NCBI GenBank assembly: GCA_009684515.1
Contig: WKKS01000017.1
Coordinates: forward strand, 1-42,414
Direction: 5' to 3'
From: Geobacter sp.
GTDB lineage: Bacteria; Desulfobacterota; Desulfuromonadia; Geobacterales; Pseudopelobacteraceae
DNA length: 42,414 nucleotides
Made by a program: the position numbers and the translations under genes. The notes under the pieces are model-generated. The model made no database searches. It was not told where the DNA came from and worked only from the letters and a program-made list of their open reading frames with translations. Below are positions 17,315-27,295 of the stretch, piece by piece. The stretch's first letter is position 1; each line of letters opens with the position of its first letter.

Positions 17315-19727
17315 ATGAAATCCCTCTGAGATGTGTCGCTAAGCATTGCATCAGCGCTTTCTTTTTAAATGGCTTTGCAACGTGGTCGTCGCATCCGGCA
17401 TCCAGACATGCCTGGATATCGGATTCGTAAGCGTGGGCGGTCAGGGCCACAATAACCGTCTTTCTGCGATTATTCTTTTCTTCAAAATCGCGGATAATGC
17501 GCGTGGCTGTAAAACCATCCATGACCGGCATCTGGATGTCCATCAATACCAGGTCATAACTGTTCTTCTTGTACAGGTCGATCGATTCCTGACCATTGAC
17601 CGCTTCATCCAGTGTCAGCGGCATTTTCAAAAGCAGCAACCGGATCAGCTCCCGGTTTTCCCGTGAGTCGTCAACCAGCAGAATCCGTGATGTTTTACCC
17701 GAAGGAAGCTGTTGATCCGCAGGCTTGAGGTTGGCCGGTTCGGGCGTTGTCGATATTGCGCGGGAGTTAACCGGTATTCCAAAGCTGATGGTGAAAGAGA
17801 AAACGCTTCCAACTCCCGGAAAGCTTTCCACCTGGATGGTTCCTCCCATCGCTTCAACCAGTTTGCGGCTTATGGCCAGGCCCAGCCCGCTGCCGCCGTA
17901 ACGGCGAGTGATGGAGGCATCGGCCTGGGCAAAGCTCTCAAAAATCATGTTAAGCTTGTCAGGAGCAATTCCGATGCCGGTATCTTTCACCGCGAAGGTA
18001 ACCGGGAGTTTGTTGCTGTGCACGGCTCCGCAGCTGACAGTAACATGGACAGCACCGTTGATATCTGTAAACTTGATTGCATTTGAAAGCAGATTGATCA
18101 GGACCTGTTGCAGCCGCATCTGATCGCCAACGAGTTGGTGTCTGACCTCACTGTCAATATCCAGCTTAAGCTGAATCTCTTTTTTATCGGCCTCTCTTCC
18201 CAACATCAGCATGACACGGTTCAGGGTGTCATGCAGACTGAACTGGCGACTGACGACCTCAAGCTGACCGGACTCGATGCGTGACAGGTCGATCAGGTCA
18301 TTGATCAGCACCAGCAGGCTGTCGCCCGCCTGGCGGATCATGGTCAGGCAGCGCTGCTGCTCCGCTGTCAGCATCACGCTGTCAAGATACTCCGCTCCGC
18401 CGATGATGGAGTTAAGCGGTGTGCGCATCTCATGGCTCATGTTTGCCAGGAATTCCGACTTTGCCTTGTTTGCCAGCTCCGCCGCATCGCGGGCGGCCCT
18501 GAGCTGTTCGGCCGTTTTCTTGCGCTCTGCCACTTCGGCCCGCAACCCCTCGTTTCCAATGGCCAGCTCTGCCGTGCGGGATGCTACTATCGTTTCCAGG
18601 TTGCGGTTGATCTCCTCCATTTCAACCTGTTTCTTATGCAAAGCTTCCTGGACCTTTTTCAGGCTGGTAATGTTCTGGGCGGCGCAAACCACGGCTTGAG
18701 GATTGTTGGAGTCATCCTTCATGACCGCCATGGAAAAAAGCATCGGAACCGGCTCGCCGGTTGATTTAAGGCAGATGCATTCGTAACCGTGAACGCGGAC
18801 TTCCGCCAAAGCATGATTGAACGCGGAATACATGCAGAGTTGGGAATCTTTTTCACCAAATTCATTTACATGACGCCCGAGGATATCTTTTGCGTCATAT
18901 TCAAAGAGTTCGCAATAGGCCCGGTTGACGCTTTTAATTATCCCTTCTGGCGAAATAACAATCAGCACATCGTTCATGCTGTCGATCAGTTTTTCCATGT
19001 ATTCGCGTGAAACGGTTGTGCTGAGCAGTTTTTCAGTCATGTTGTTGAATGCTTCTGCCAGTTGTCCAATTTCGTCTTGGGCAGTTATTTCGATAGGTTC
19101 ATCCAGCTCTCCATTGCTGAAACGTTGCACGCCCTGGGTGAGTAAAAAAATCGGACGTGTTATTGCAGCCGCAAAAGTAGCCGCGGCACCAATGCCAAGT
19201 GCCAGAATGAACAGTACAAACGGAAGCATCTTCATCAAAACGCCATCCACATTGTTATGCACGACGGTTTCGTACATGCCGATGTGGACCGTCCCCAAAT
19301 CCCCCCTCTGAATTGGTGCAGAAACGTCAAAGAGCGCGCCGTCGGCTGAGTCGAGTTTTATGAACTGTTCGGATGCGCCGGAGGTTTTCTGTTGCGCCTG
19401 TACTATCAGGTCAGCAGGGGTCTGCATTCCGAATGTATGGGTAATCAGCTCCTTTTTTGGGGAGACTATGTAGATATATTCGATGTCCGGATCCAGCTTG
19501 CGGTAGTCGTTGACCAATAACCTAAGGCTGACATTGTTTTCGGTGATCAGCGGGATTTCGGCGGCTTCGGCAATATAACGCGCAATCGAAATGCCTCGTT
19601 TGTGAATCTCCTCTTCAAAACGCTCATGCAGTTCGTGCCGGACCAGAATGCCGAGTGCTCCGCCAACAAGGAGTACCAGCAAGGCAGTGCCGAGGATGAA
19701 TTTTTTACGCAAGGAGAATGACTGCAT
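17307..19727 (-). CDS. Membrane hybrid sensor histidine kinase (HAMP-PAS-HK-REC)
   Basis: The 806-residue protein has a membrane segment at about 11-29, a periplasmic sensor region (30-167), a second membrane segment (168-188), HAMP (190-242), PAS (245-355), a coiled coil, HisKA with SHEMRTPLN (H432), HATPase_c with the N box (about 545-553), DTGIGI and GGSGLGL, and a receiver with phospho-acceptor D730 (VLMDIQMP). It senses an unknown periplasmic cue and feeds a phosphorelay through the HPt protein encoded by the overlapping next gene. The gene is divergent from mutS. Confidence 0.93.
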   Translation of the reverse strand: MQSFSLRKKFILGTALLVLLVGGALGILVRHELHERFEEEIHKRGISIARYIAEAAEIPLITENNVSLRLLVNDYRKLDPDIEYIYIVSPKKELITHTFGMQTPADLIVQAQQKTSGASEQFIKLDSADGALFDVSAPIQRGDLGTVHIGMYETVVHNNVDGVLMKMLPFVLFILALGIGAAATFAAAITRPIFLLTQGVQRFSNGELDEPIEITAQDEIGQLAEAFNNMTEKLLSTTVSREYMEKLIDSMNDVLIVISPEGIIKSVNRAYCELFEYDAKDILGRHVNEFGEKDSQLCMYSAFNHALAEVRVHGYECICLKSTGEPVPMLFSMAVMKDDSNNPQAVVCAAQNITSLKKVQEALHKKQVEMEEINRNLETIVASRTAELAIGNEGLRAEVAERKKTAEQLRAARDAAELANKAKSEFLANMSHEMRTPLNSIIGGAEYLDSVMLTAEQQRCLTMIRQAGDSLLVLINDLIDLSRIESGQLEVVSRQFSLHDTLNRVMLMLGREADKKEIQLKLDIDSEVRHQLVGDQMRLQQVLINLLSNAIKFTDINGAVHVTVSCGAVHSNKLPVTFAVKDTGIGIAPDKLNMIFESFAQADASITRRYGGSGLGLAISRKLVEAMGGTIQVESFPGVGSVFSFTISFGIPVNSRAISTTPEPANLKPADQQLPSGKTSRILLVDDSRENRELIRLLLLKMPLTLDEAVNGQESIDLYKKNSYDLVLMDIQMPVMDGFTATRIIRDFEEKNNRRKTVIVALTAHAYESDIQACLDAGCDDHVAKPFKKKALMQCLATHLRGISYE

Positions 19728-19984
19728 TACGGTTGTTTCCCCCCTAATTGGTGAAAATGTGATGCAAAACGTCCAGGATTCAGGTGCTGATTCGTGTCAG
19801 AAAGTGCCCGCAAGGTTTTACTAATCACAAATTAAATTGATCGATAATAATATCATCGTTTAGTCGGAACACAAATCAGTTTCTCCCGACTTCTTTGGTG
19901 TCCATCCCGCTGCGCCTTGAAATGCCAGATACCGTATGGTACAACGGCAAATCGCAATACGGATCAATGAAAGGTTTTACCACT

Positions 19985-22597
19985 ATGGCAGAGCATACCC
20001 CGATGATGCGGCAGTACCTCGAGATAAAGTCGGGTTACCCCGATGCGATACTCTTCTTCCGCATGGGGGATTTTTACGAAATGTTTCTGGATGATGCGCT
20101 GCTGGCATCCCGGATTCTTGATATTGCGTTAACATCCCGCAACAAGGGGAGCGGCGATGAAATACCCTTTTGCGGGATTCCTTTCCACTCGGCCGCACCC
20201 TACGTGGCCAAGCTGATCGAAAACGGCTACAAGGTTGCGATTTGCGAACAGGTCGAAGATCCCAAGCAGACCAAAGGAATCGTGCGGCGCGAAGTCGTCA
20301 GGGTCGTCACCCCCGGCCTGCTGATCGAGACCGAAAGCCTGACTCCCGGGGAAAATAACTATCTGCTGGCGCTGTCGCAAAGTGCAGCCGATGTCTGGGG
20401 GTGCGCCACTCTGGATGCCTCCACAGGTGAGTTCCGGGTGACTGAGTTGGCCGGTGTCAATGCTGCGCTGGCCGAAGCGGTCGGTATAAATCCCCGCGAA
20501 ATTTTGCTGTCGGATGATCTGGAGCTGGAAAACCTGCCGGTTGAACTGCGTGCTTTTCTGGCGGAGCGGATCATCTCCCGTGCGCCGGCCTGGGTCTATG
20601 ACCGGGATTACGCTGCGGCACAGTTATGCGGCCATTTCCAGGCTGCATCGCCTGAGGCGCTTGGACTGGAACATTTTCCGCAGGCGCTGCTGGCCGCCGC
20701 CGCTGCCCTGTATTACCTGCGCGAGAACCGCAAGTCCGCTTTGCCGCATATTCGTGATATCCGCGTCCAGCAGCGCAACGAACATCTTGCCCTTGATCCG
20801 GCCACCCGCCGCAATCTGGAGATTACCGCCAGCATGGCCGAGGGGAAGCGGAACGGTTCTCTGCTCGGTTGCCTGGACCGCACAGGCACTGCCATGGGGG
20901 CAAGACGGCTGAAACAGTGGCTCAGCTATCCGCTGGTCGGGGTCGAGCCGATCAGGCAGCGGCTGGATGCCGTGGAAGAATTGCTGGAATCGCCCGATGC
21001 TCGCGAACAACTGGCGGCACAGTTGAAAAACATTGCCGATCTGGAGCGGCTGAACGGCCGCATAGGCATGGCCAGCGCCGGTGGGCGCGACCTGCGTTCC
21101 CTGCATGATTCACTGATTCACCTGCCGCAGTTGCTGGGGCGTTTTTCACAGTTTCAATCCGGGCTGCTCCGCTCATTGTCAGTCTCCGTTGATCCGCTTG
21201 GCGATCTGCGCGAACTGATTGCGGCCGGGATTGTGGAGACACCCCCCTTCTCGCTGCGCGAGGGTGGCATTATTGCGGCCGGTTACAATGCCGAACTGGA
21301 CGAGTTACGCTCGATCAGCAGCGAAGGGAAGGGGTTTATCGCTCGGCTGGAGGCCCAGGAACGGGCCAGAACCGGCATCTCGACCTTGAAAATCCGCTAC
21401 AACCGGGTTTTCGGCTACTCAATCGAAATTACCAAAAGCAATCTGGCTTCCGTGCCGGCTGATTATGTCCGCCGCCAGACTCTGGCTAACGCCGAGCGTT
21501 ACATCACCGAGGAGCTGAAAAGCTACGAGGAAAAGGTGCTGGGTGCTGAAGACCGCATCTGCGATCTGGAATACACCCTGTTCCAGGAGATTCGTGAGCA
21601 GGTGGCTTGCCAGGCCGCCCGCATTGCCCGCACCGCCGATGCCCTGGCAAGTCTGGATGTCCTGATTTCACTGGCTTTGGTAGCCGGAGAACGCAACTAT
21701 TGCAAGCCGCTTGTGGATGAATCGGATGTCATAAGTATCAGCGAAGGGCGTCATCCGGTAATTGAGGCGATGAATCTTGGGGAAAGGTTCGTCCCGAACG
21801 ATACCCTGCTGGATGCGGAGAGCAACCAGTTGCTGATGATCACCGGCCCCAATATGGCCGGTAAATCGACCTATATGCGCCAGGTGGCGCTGATCTGCCT
21901 GATGGCCCAGGCCGGGAGTTTCGTACCGGCTGCAGTGGCCCGGATCGGCATCGCCGACCGGATTTTCACCCGGGTCGGCGCCGGAGACAACCTGGCCCGC
22001 GGCCAGTCAACTTTTATGCTGGAGATGATGGAAGCGGCCGGTATTCTGCGCAACGCTACACCCCGAAGTCTGATCATAATGGATGAAATCGGTCGCGGGA
22101 CCTCGACCTTTGACGGTGTCTCGATCGCCTGGGCGGTTGCTGAATACATCCATGATGTCCCCTCCTGCCGTGCCAGGACGCTCTTTGCGACTCACTATCA
22201 CGAACTGACCGAGCTGGCGACCACCCGCGAGAGGATCAAAAACTACACCGTGGCGGTCCGTGAATGGAACGATCAGGTCATCTTCCTGAGAACCATTATT
22301 CCCGGTGGAGCTTCGCACTCTTATGGTATCCAGGTGGCCCGGTTGGCGGGGATGCCTTCCGATGTTATCGAACGTGCCAAGGAAATCCTGCAGAACCTGG
22401 AAAGCGGCGAGTTCGAGGAGGGTGCGCCGCGTCTGGCCAAGAGCCGCAAAAGCCAGCCGAAGCAGGATCTGCGCCAGTTCTCGCTGTTCGAGGCCAATGA
22501 GGACCAATTGCGGCAACGCCTGAAGAAACTCAATATCGCCGCTCTGACTCCGCTGGAAGCGCTCAATCTGCTGGATGAGCTGAAGCGGATGATCTGA
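19985..22597 (+). CDS. mutS: DNA mismatch repair protein MutS
   Basis: MutS recognises base mismatches and short loops as a clamp-forming ATPase. The mismatch-reading F-x-E is in GDFYEMF (F30, E32); the ABC ATPase has Walker [10 protein letters not shown] (about residues 620-628), the [12 protein letters not shown] signature and Walker [17 protein letters not shown]. The start at ATG 19985 (870 residues) is chosen because MutS proteins begin close to [11 protein letters not shown]; the open frame reaches back to 19895 but the extra 30 residues have no family likeness. GAAAGG lies ten bases upstream. The next gene follows after nine bases. Confidence 0.96.
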   Translation: MAEHTPMMRQYLEIKSGYPDAILFFRMGDFYEMFLDDALLASRILDIALTSRNKGSGDEIPFCGIPFHSAAPYVAKLIENGYKVAICEQVEDPKQTKGIVRREVVRVVTPGLLIETESLTPGENNYLLALSQSAADVWGCATLDASTGEFRVTELAGVNAALAEAVGINPREILLSDDLELENLPVELRAFLAERIISRAPAWVYDRDYAAAQLCGHFQAASPEALGLEHFPQALLAAAAALYYLRENRKSALPHIRDIRVQQRNEHLALDPATRRNLEITASMAEGKRNGSLLGCLDRTGTAMGARRLKQWLSYPLVGVEPIRQRLDAVEELLESPDAREQLAAQLKNIADLERLNGRIGMASAGGRDLRSLHDSLIHLPQLLGRFSQFQSGLLRSLSVSVDPLGDLRELIAAGIVETPPFSLREGGIIAAGYNAELDELRSISSEGKGFIARLEAQERARTGISTLKIRYNRVFGYSIEITKSNLASVPADYVRRQTLANAERYITEELKSYEEKVLGAEDRICDLEYTLFQEIREQVACQAARIARTADALASLDVLISLALVAGERNYCKPLVDESDVISISEGRHPVIEAMNLGERFVPNDTLLDAESNQLLMITGPNMAGKSTYMRQVALICLMAQAGSFVPAAVARIGIADRIFTRVGAGDNLARGQSTFMLEMMEAAGILRNATPRSLIIMDEIGRGTSTFDGVSIAWAVAEYIHDVPSCRARTLFATHYHELTELATTRERIKNYTVAVREWNDQVIFLRTIIPGGASHSYGIQVARLAGMPSDVIERAKEILQNLESGEFEEGAPRLAKSRKSQPKQDLRQFSLFEANEDQLRQRLKKLNIAALTPLEALNLLDELKRMI

Positions 22598-22606
22598 GTC
22601 GCTGCA

Positions 22607-23668
22607 ATGACTACCAAGCCACATCGGAAAATGCCAGTCTGGCTGTTGACCCTCCTCCTGCTCTACGCGGCAATCCTGGTCGTGCTGACAATTATGAACA
22701 AACTGGGTGCGGACAACTGGTGGCCGGGAGCCTTTAACCTGTATCTGCCCCAGGCGGTATGGGCTCTTCCCGGAATACTGCTTGCGCCGCTGACATTCAA
22801 ATTTGCCCGCAAGTGGTCTTGGGTCCCTCTGCTGGGCGTTGTCTGGGTGGCGGGGCCGCTGATGGGGTTCTGCTGGCCATCGCATACGCTGGGTGAATCG
22901 CGTGGCAGTCTTCCGCTGCGGGTGATGACCTGGAATGTAAAGTACGGCACACACGATAAGTTTGCGCATCTCGAACTCATGGACGATATCGACCGGAATC
23001 ATCCGGCTGTTGTGCTGCTTCAGGATGCCGGTGGAGTTCTGGACGGCTCACTCAAGGATTATTTCAGAGGCTGGAATATCCGCTCTTATGGACAGTTTGT
23101 CATAGCAAGCAGACTTCCGCTGGGTGAATTGAAGGTTTTGCCTCTTCCCTATCCTGGAGGGAGGGAAACCTGTGTGCGGAGTCAGTTGCAGATCGGCGGG
23201 ACAGCCGTCGCACTGTACAATGTTCATCTGGAAAGTCCCCGGCAGGGACTGAATGCGTTGCGCGTGGTAAAAAGGAAGCCGGGGTATTTGCCGGGAGCCG
23301 TCCAGCGCTTTGAAAATAATGTTGATGTGCGCTTCATTCAGGCGCAAGCCCTGCGGGAACATATCCGTCAGGAAAAGGGGCCGGTTATTGTCGCCGGTGA
23401 CCTGAATTCACCGGATGCCTCCCGGGTCTGCGCAACACTCCGGGAGGTTGGTCTGCACGACGCCTTTGACGAAGGCGGAAAGGGATACGGCTACACCTAC
23501 GGCCATTTTCTGCTTCAGCACCGGCTGCCGATGTTCACATTTTCATGGATGCGGATCGACCACATCATGCTGAGTTCGCACTTTCAGGCACGGCGAAGCT
23601 GGGTCGGCACCTACAAAGCCTCCGACCACCGCCCGGTGATTGCCGATCTGGATTTGCTGGGTGATTGA
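22607..23668 (+). CDS. Membrane-anchored endonuclease/exonuclease/phosphatase-family protein
   Basis: The 353-residue protein has two or three N-terminal membrane segments (about 11-30, 50-65, 73-90) and a C-terminal EEP domain with MTWNVKYG (N110), YNVHLES (H207), VAGDLNSPD (D265, N267), RIDHIML and SDHRPV (D340, H341). The family hydrolyses phosphodiester bonds in nucleic acids or lipids. The metal-binding Glu normally found in LQE is Asp here (VVLLQDAGG, D140), which may weaken or change metal binding. It follows mutS after nine bases and is probably co-transcribed, but similar membrane EEP proteins have no proven link to repair. Confidence 0.85.
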   Translation: MTTKPHRKMPVWLLTLLLLYAAILVVLTIMNKLGADNWWPGAFNLYLPQAVWALPGILLAPLTFKFARKWSWVPLLGVVWVAGPLMGFCWPSHTLGESRGSLPLRVMTWNVKYGTHDKFAHLELMDDIDRNHPAVVLLQDAGGVLDGSLKDYFRGWNIRSYGQFVIASRLPLGELKVLPLPYPGGRETCVRSQLQIGGTAVALYNVHLESPRQGLNALRVVKRKPGYLPGAVQRFENNVDVRFIQAQALREHIRQEKGPVIVAGDLNSPDASRVCATLREVGLHDAFDEGGKGYGYTYGHFLLQHRLPMFTFSWMRIDHIMLSSHFQARRSWVGTYKASDHRPVIADLDLLGD

Positions 23669-23710
23669 GCGAAATGTTTGCAGCTTACCAACAATACGGG
23701 AGGAAAAAAC

Positions 23711-24346
23711 ATGAAAGTGCTGGCGTTTAACGGAAGTCCCAACAGTGAAGGCAACACTTGGCATGCCATAAAAATGGTTACCGCAGAACTTGAAAACGAA
23801 GGTATAGAAACGGAAATTGTCCAGGTCGGTAATAAAGCCGTCAGGGGCTGTGTTGCCTGTGGCCAGTGCTTTAAGATCAGAAACCAGCAATGCGTGCTGC
23901 CTGGTGACGAGGTCAACACCTGGATTCAGAAGATGAAGGAGGCGGACGGGATCCTTCTTGGTTCTCCTGTCCATTACGCCGCCATGGGCGGGGCCATGAA
24001 GTCGTTTCTGGATCGGGCCTTTTATGTGACCGGCGTCAACGACAGCATGCTGCGGCACAAGGTCGGGGCAGCGGTGGTCGCTGTGCGGCGTTCCGGCGGT
24101 CTGCCGACTTTTGACCAGCTCAATAATTACCTGCTTTATTCCGAGATGCTGCTGCCGTCTTCCAATTATTGGAATGTGATTCATGGGACCCGCCCGGGAG
24201 AGGCGGTCCAGGATCTGGAGGGGGTGCAGATCATGCGGGTGTTGGGTAAAAACATGGCGTGGCTGCTGAAACTGGTTGAAAACGGAAAAGGCGCCGTTAC
24301 TCCGCCGGAGAGAGAAGCCAAAACCTACATGAACTTTATTCACTGA
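23711..24346 (+). CDS. Iron-sulfur flavoprotein-like NAD(P)H-dependent reductase
   Basis: The 211-residue protein has the flavodoxin-like FMN-binding loop GSPNSEGNT near the N-terminus and GSPVHYAAMGGAMKSFLDR in the middle. Between them is a compact Cys motif, GCVACGQCFK plus a later Cys (C47, C50, C53, C61), like the CX2CX2CX(4-7)C cluster motif of archaeal iron-sulfur flavoproteins. It probably moves electrons between a 4Fe-4S cluster and FMN in the cytoplasm; the substrate is unknown. ATG 23711 is chosen because GGGAGG lies eight bases upstream; the longer frame from 23678 lacks a ribosome site. Confidence 0.85.
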   Translation: MKVLAFNGSPNSEGNTWHAIKMVTAELENEGIETEIVQVGNKAVRGCVACGQCFKIRNQQCVLPGDEVNTWIQKMKEADGILLGSPVHYAAMGGAMKSFLDRAFYVTGVNDSMLRHKVGAAVVAVRRSGGLPTFDQLNNYLLYSEMLLPSSNYWNVIHGTRPGEAVQDLEGVQIMRVLGKNMAWLLKLVENGKGAVTPPEREAKTYMNFIH

Positions 24347-24452
24347 TTGTCAACCATTTAAAATTACGGCAATTGTTGTTAAATAGCGAAAAATCTGCTA
24401 AACAGACAAGTTCCTTTTACGGACAGATTTTTATGATACAAAAAGCGATCCT

Positions 24453-25712
24453 ATGAATAGATACCTGTACATATTTGCATGCATGTTGATTGCCGTTCTG
24501 CTGCTTCCCTTGCCGACGCTTGCCAGCAGCAAGAAAAAAGCGGTTTTAAACGAGCAGACATCGTCGTCAATCCGCACCCCCGCAACTCTCAACGAAATGA
24601 AACATTGGTCGAACCCCGATTACACCCGGATATCTCTTGAGCTGGACCGGGACGTTACCTGGGAAACCCACGAACTCGGCCGGGGGAGCCAGGGTGTGCC
24701 GGGTCGTGTTTATATCGACCTGAACCACACCCGGCTTGGCCGAGGGGTTAAGGATATAACGATCGGTGACGGTTTGTTGAAAGGGGCGCGGGTCGGCCAG
24801 TATAAGCCGGATGTGGTCAGGGTTGTGCTGGATACCGAGAACATCAAGGATTTCAAGGTGTTTCCGCTGTCAGAGCCGTCGCGCCTGATCATAGATGTGC
24901 GGGGCGAACGGCGGACCGAAATATCCCGCGTGGAAGAGTCCATCAGCAGCATGCCGGAAAGACTGGTCATTCCGAAACAGGAAGAACCGGCTCCGGTTGT
25001 GGAAAAAAAGGTGAAACACCATAAAAAAACGACCATCTCAAAAATCCGCCGCATCGTTGTTGACCCGGGGCATGGCGGTCATGATTCGGGGGCTGTCGGG
25101 CCGAGCGGCGTCATGGAAAAAGATGTGGTGCTGTCAATCGGTCTCAAGTTGCGGGCTTTGCTGAAGGAAGAACTTGGTCTGGATGTGGTTATGACCCGTT
25201 CCACCGATGTCTTTATCCCATTGGAGGAGCGCACCGCAATTGCCAACAAGGTTAATGCCGACCTGTTCGTTTCGGTGCACGCCAATGCCGCTCCCAACCG
25301 TGCGGCTGCCGGTATCGAAACCTATTACCTGAACCTGGCCAAGACCGACAAGGTGGCCCAGCTGGCGGCCAAGGAAAACGGTACTTCACTGGAAAAGGTC
25401 AGCGTGCTGCAGGCAATCCTGTTTGACCTGATGGCCAACTACAAGCTGAACGACTCTGCCCATCTGGCTGAAGATGTTCAAAAAACGCTGCACAAGAAAC
25501 TTCGCTCACATTACAGCGATGTCAAAAATCTGGGCGTCAAACAGGGTCCCTTTTACGTCCTGGTAGGAGCCACAATGCCGAGCATTCTGGTCGAAACCGC
25601 CTTTCTTTCCAACGCCCAGGAGGAGTTGCGCCTGAAAGACGCCGCTTATCAGCAGATGGTTGCCGAAGGCATTATGGAAGGTGTCCGCAGCTATATCGCC
25701 AGCTTGAATTAG
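24453..25712 (+). CDS. N-acetylmuramoyl-L-alanine amidase (AMIN + Amidase_3)
   Basis: The 419-residue periplasmic enzyme removes stem peptides from peptidoglycan, mainly at division. A signal peptide (about 1-25) is followed by an AMIN domain (about 45-150) that targets the septal wall, a charged linker with EEPAPVVEKKVKHHKK, and an Amidase_3 domain with zinc ligands in VDPGHGGHDSG (H207), MEKD (E222), VSVHANA (H276) and the catalytic Glu in VETAFLSN (E381). This is AmiC-like architecture. The ribosome site is weak. A 106-base gap before it suggests its own promoter, but I see no clear one. It runs convergent to the subtilase gene. Confidence 0.93.
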   Translation: MNRYLYIFACMLIAVLLLPLPTLASSKKKAVLNEQTSSSIRTPATLNEMKHWSNPDYTRISLELDRDVTWETHELGRGSQGVPGRVYIDLNHTRLGRGVKDITIGDGLLKGARVGQYKPDVVRVVLDTENIKDFKVFPLSEPSRLIIDVRGERRTEISRVEESISSMPERLVIPKQEEPAPVVEKKVKHHKKTTISKIRRIVVDPGHGGHDSGAVGPSGVMEKDVVLSIGLKLRALLKEELGLDVVMTRSTDVFIPLEERTAIANKVNADLFVSVHANAAPNRAAAGIETYYLNLAKTDKVAQLAAKENGTSLEKVSVLQAILFDLMANYKLNDSAHLAEDVQKTLHKKLRSHYSDVKNLGVKQGPFYVLVGATMPSILVETAFLSNAQEELRLKDAAYQQMVAEGIMEGVRSYIASLN

Positions 25713-25747
25713 GGCGTTTGCCGCCTGCCCGGTTAAAGTATCCAAGT

Positions 25748-27295
25748 TCAAAAAGTTTCCAATCCTGCAATTGCCGACTTGATTTCTTCACGGCACTTCC
25801 TCGCTTGATCCAATAGTGACTCCAGCTGTTTTCTACCCGCACTCTGAAAATCTATTTCCTGCCTGCGCCTGGCAAGTGCGGCGCCCAGCGCCCGTTCCGC
25901 ATTTATCAATCCGGCGCCCTGTAACTCACCCGGCAGCCCCAAATCTGTTGCGGAACTTTTTATGATTTCGAGTACATACTGAGGCTGCTTGTAATCACCG
26001 GTCCGGATTTCCGGGAAAGCGTCCAGGATCAGCGCGGCTAAACCGGCAACGAAGGCGGCTGCCGTGGAAGTTCCGTCCCAGGCGGCGTAGCCGGTCGGCA
26101 CAGTGGCCGGAATTGCCACCCCGGGAGCACAAACGGTGACTTCCGGACCGAAGTTGGAAAATCCGGCGAAAAATGATTTTCCGTCGCGCCCGATCCGCCC
26201 TGTTATTCTGAGGCTGTGGGCGCTTTGATCCGGAAAGGTACCGATTCTGCCGATTGCCGAAACTGCTATGACATTCGGGTTTGACGCCGGATAGGCGACC
26301 GCTCCGCTGTCGTTGCCAACTGCAGCCACACAGGTGATGCCGTGTGCGGCTGCTTCGGCAAGGGCCAGGTCAATCTGCTCTGAGGGATATTGACTCCCCA
26401 GTCCCATCTGGATGACGTCAATGTAGTTGTCGATGCACCAGTTGATCGCTTCCAGTAGATTGCTGAATCTGCCATCCGGACAAACCTTGAGCGAGTGGAT
26501 TTCCGCCCCTGGCGCCACGCCGCGAACACCCAGTCGCTGGCTGGCGGCAGCTATGATGCCGCCGCTGTGTGTCCCATGCCCAGCTTCGTCCTTGTCCCAG
26601 GCCGAACCGAACCGGCCATCCAGCGTATTGTGTCCGCCGACAGTTTTGAGATCCTCGTGCCGTGCTATTCCCGAATCTATGACAGCGATTTTAATTCCCG
26701 CCCCGCTGAACAGATCGCCGATGCGCGGCAAACCCATGGCGGCATGCCCCCAGCTGTATTTTCCTTTGAGCGGAATTGGCTGCAGGGATGTCTGTATTTT
26801 CAAACCGGCTTTGGCGGGCATTTCGTCGAGTATCCGCGACCAGTGGGTATCCCGTGGCGATATGATCACTCTGATCGGAAGCAGCTCGGGGATTGTTACT
26901 TTGGCCAGGCCCTGGCGGTTGGTCCCCCCCTTGTAGGTGAATTGGCCGCTGACGCAGAAAACCGTCGCTTCCGGGATCGGCTCACCGCTTTGGGCGTCAT
27001 TAACCGCGAAGCTGACGACGACCGGTTTGCCTGTAGGAACCAGTGGCGGCAGGCCGGGCATCGAAGAAAAAAGCTGTAGTTCCCGATCCTCCTCTATTGC
27101 CAGATCCGGATGTTTTGAGGCCAGATTGACTGCGGTTTCAGCATCCATACTTACAACCCGTTGTCCGCTGGCCAGCTTGCGGATTGTCACTATTTCCGAG
27201 GAACCCGCCTCCAGGGAATCGACCAGTAATTCAAGCCCCTTGGGCATTACAGCTCCACGGCTATACCCAATCAGGTATTGTTTCTTATCGGACAT
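25748..27295 (-). CDS. Subtilisin-like serine protease of the radical SAM cluster
   Basis: The 515-residue S8 protease has a complete catalytic set: D207 in AVIDSGIA, H240 in GHGTHSGG, oxyanion N328 in AVGNDSG and S410 in DGTSTAAAF. Before it lie a propeptide-like region (about 1-80) and a small beta domain (about 90-150) resembling a carboxypeptidase-regulatory/Ig-like fold. There is no Sec signal, unlike most subtilases. It ends with a charged coiled coil (about 475-510). ATG 27295 is preferred, with GGGGA upstream; it overlaps the end of the B12 radical SAM gene by 11 bases. As last gene of the cluster it is a good candidate for trimming the modified product, like subtilisin-type leader peptidases in other peptide clusters. 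Confidence 0.88.
   Translation of the reverse strand: MSDKKQYLIGYSRGAVMPKGLELLVDSLEAGSSEIVTIRKLASGQRVVSMDAETAVNLASKHPDLAIEEDRELQLFSSMPGLPPLVPTGKPVVVSFAVNDAQSGEPIPEATVFCVSGQFTYKGGTNRQGLAKVTIPELLPIRVIISPRDTHWSRILDEMPAKAGLKIQTSLQPIPLKGKYSWGHAAMGLPRIGDLFSGAGIKIAVIDSGIARHEDLKTVGGHNTLDGRFGSAWDKDEAGHGTHSGGIIAAASQRLGVRGVAPGAEIHSLKVCPDGRFSNLLEAINWCIDNYIDVIQMGLGSQYPSEQIDLALAEAAAHGITCVAAVGNDSGAVAYPASNPNVIAVSAIGRIGTFPDQSAHSLRITGRIGRDGKSFFAGFSNFGPEVTVCAPGVAIPATVPTGYAAWDGTSTAAAFVAGLAALILDAFPEIRTGDYKQPQYVLEIIKSSATDLGLPGELQGAGLINAERALGAALARRRQEIDFQSAGRKQLESLLDQARKCREEIKSAIAGLETF

Noticed and set aside
19895..19984. Upstream extension of mutS by 30 codons
   Set aside because: The added residues have no MutS likeness, and a usable ribosome site precedes the ATG at 19985.
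22007..23002. 331-codon minus-strand open frame across mutS and the EEP gene
   Set aside because: It spans the junction of two well-supported plus-strand genes and its protein has no domain-like sequence.
23543..24343. 266-codon minus-strand open frame opposite the reductase gene
   Set aside because: It lies opposite a gene with clear FMN and Cys motifs and has no ribosome site.
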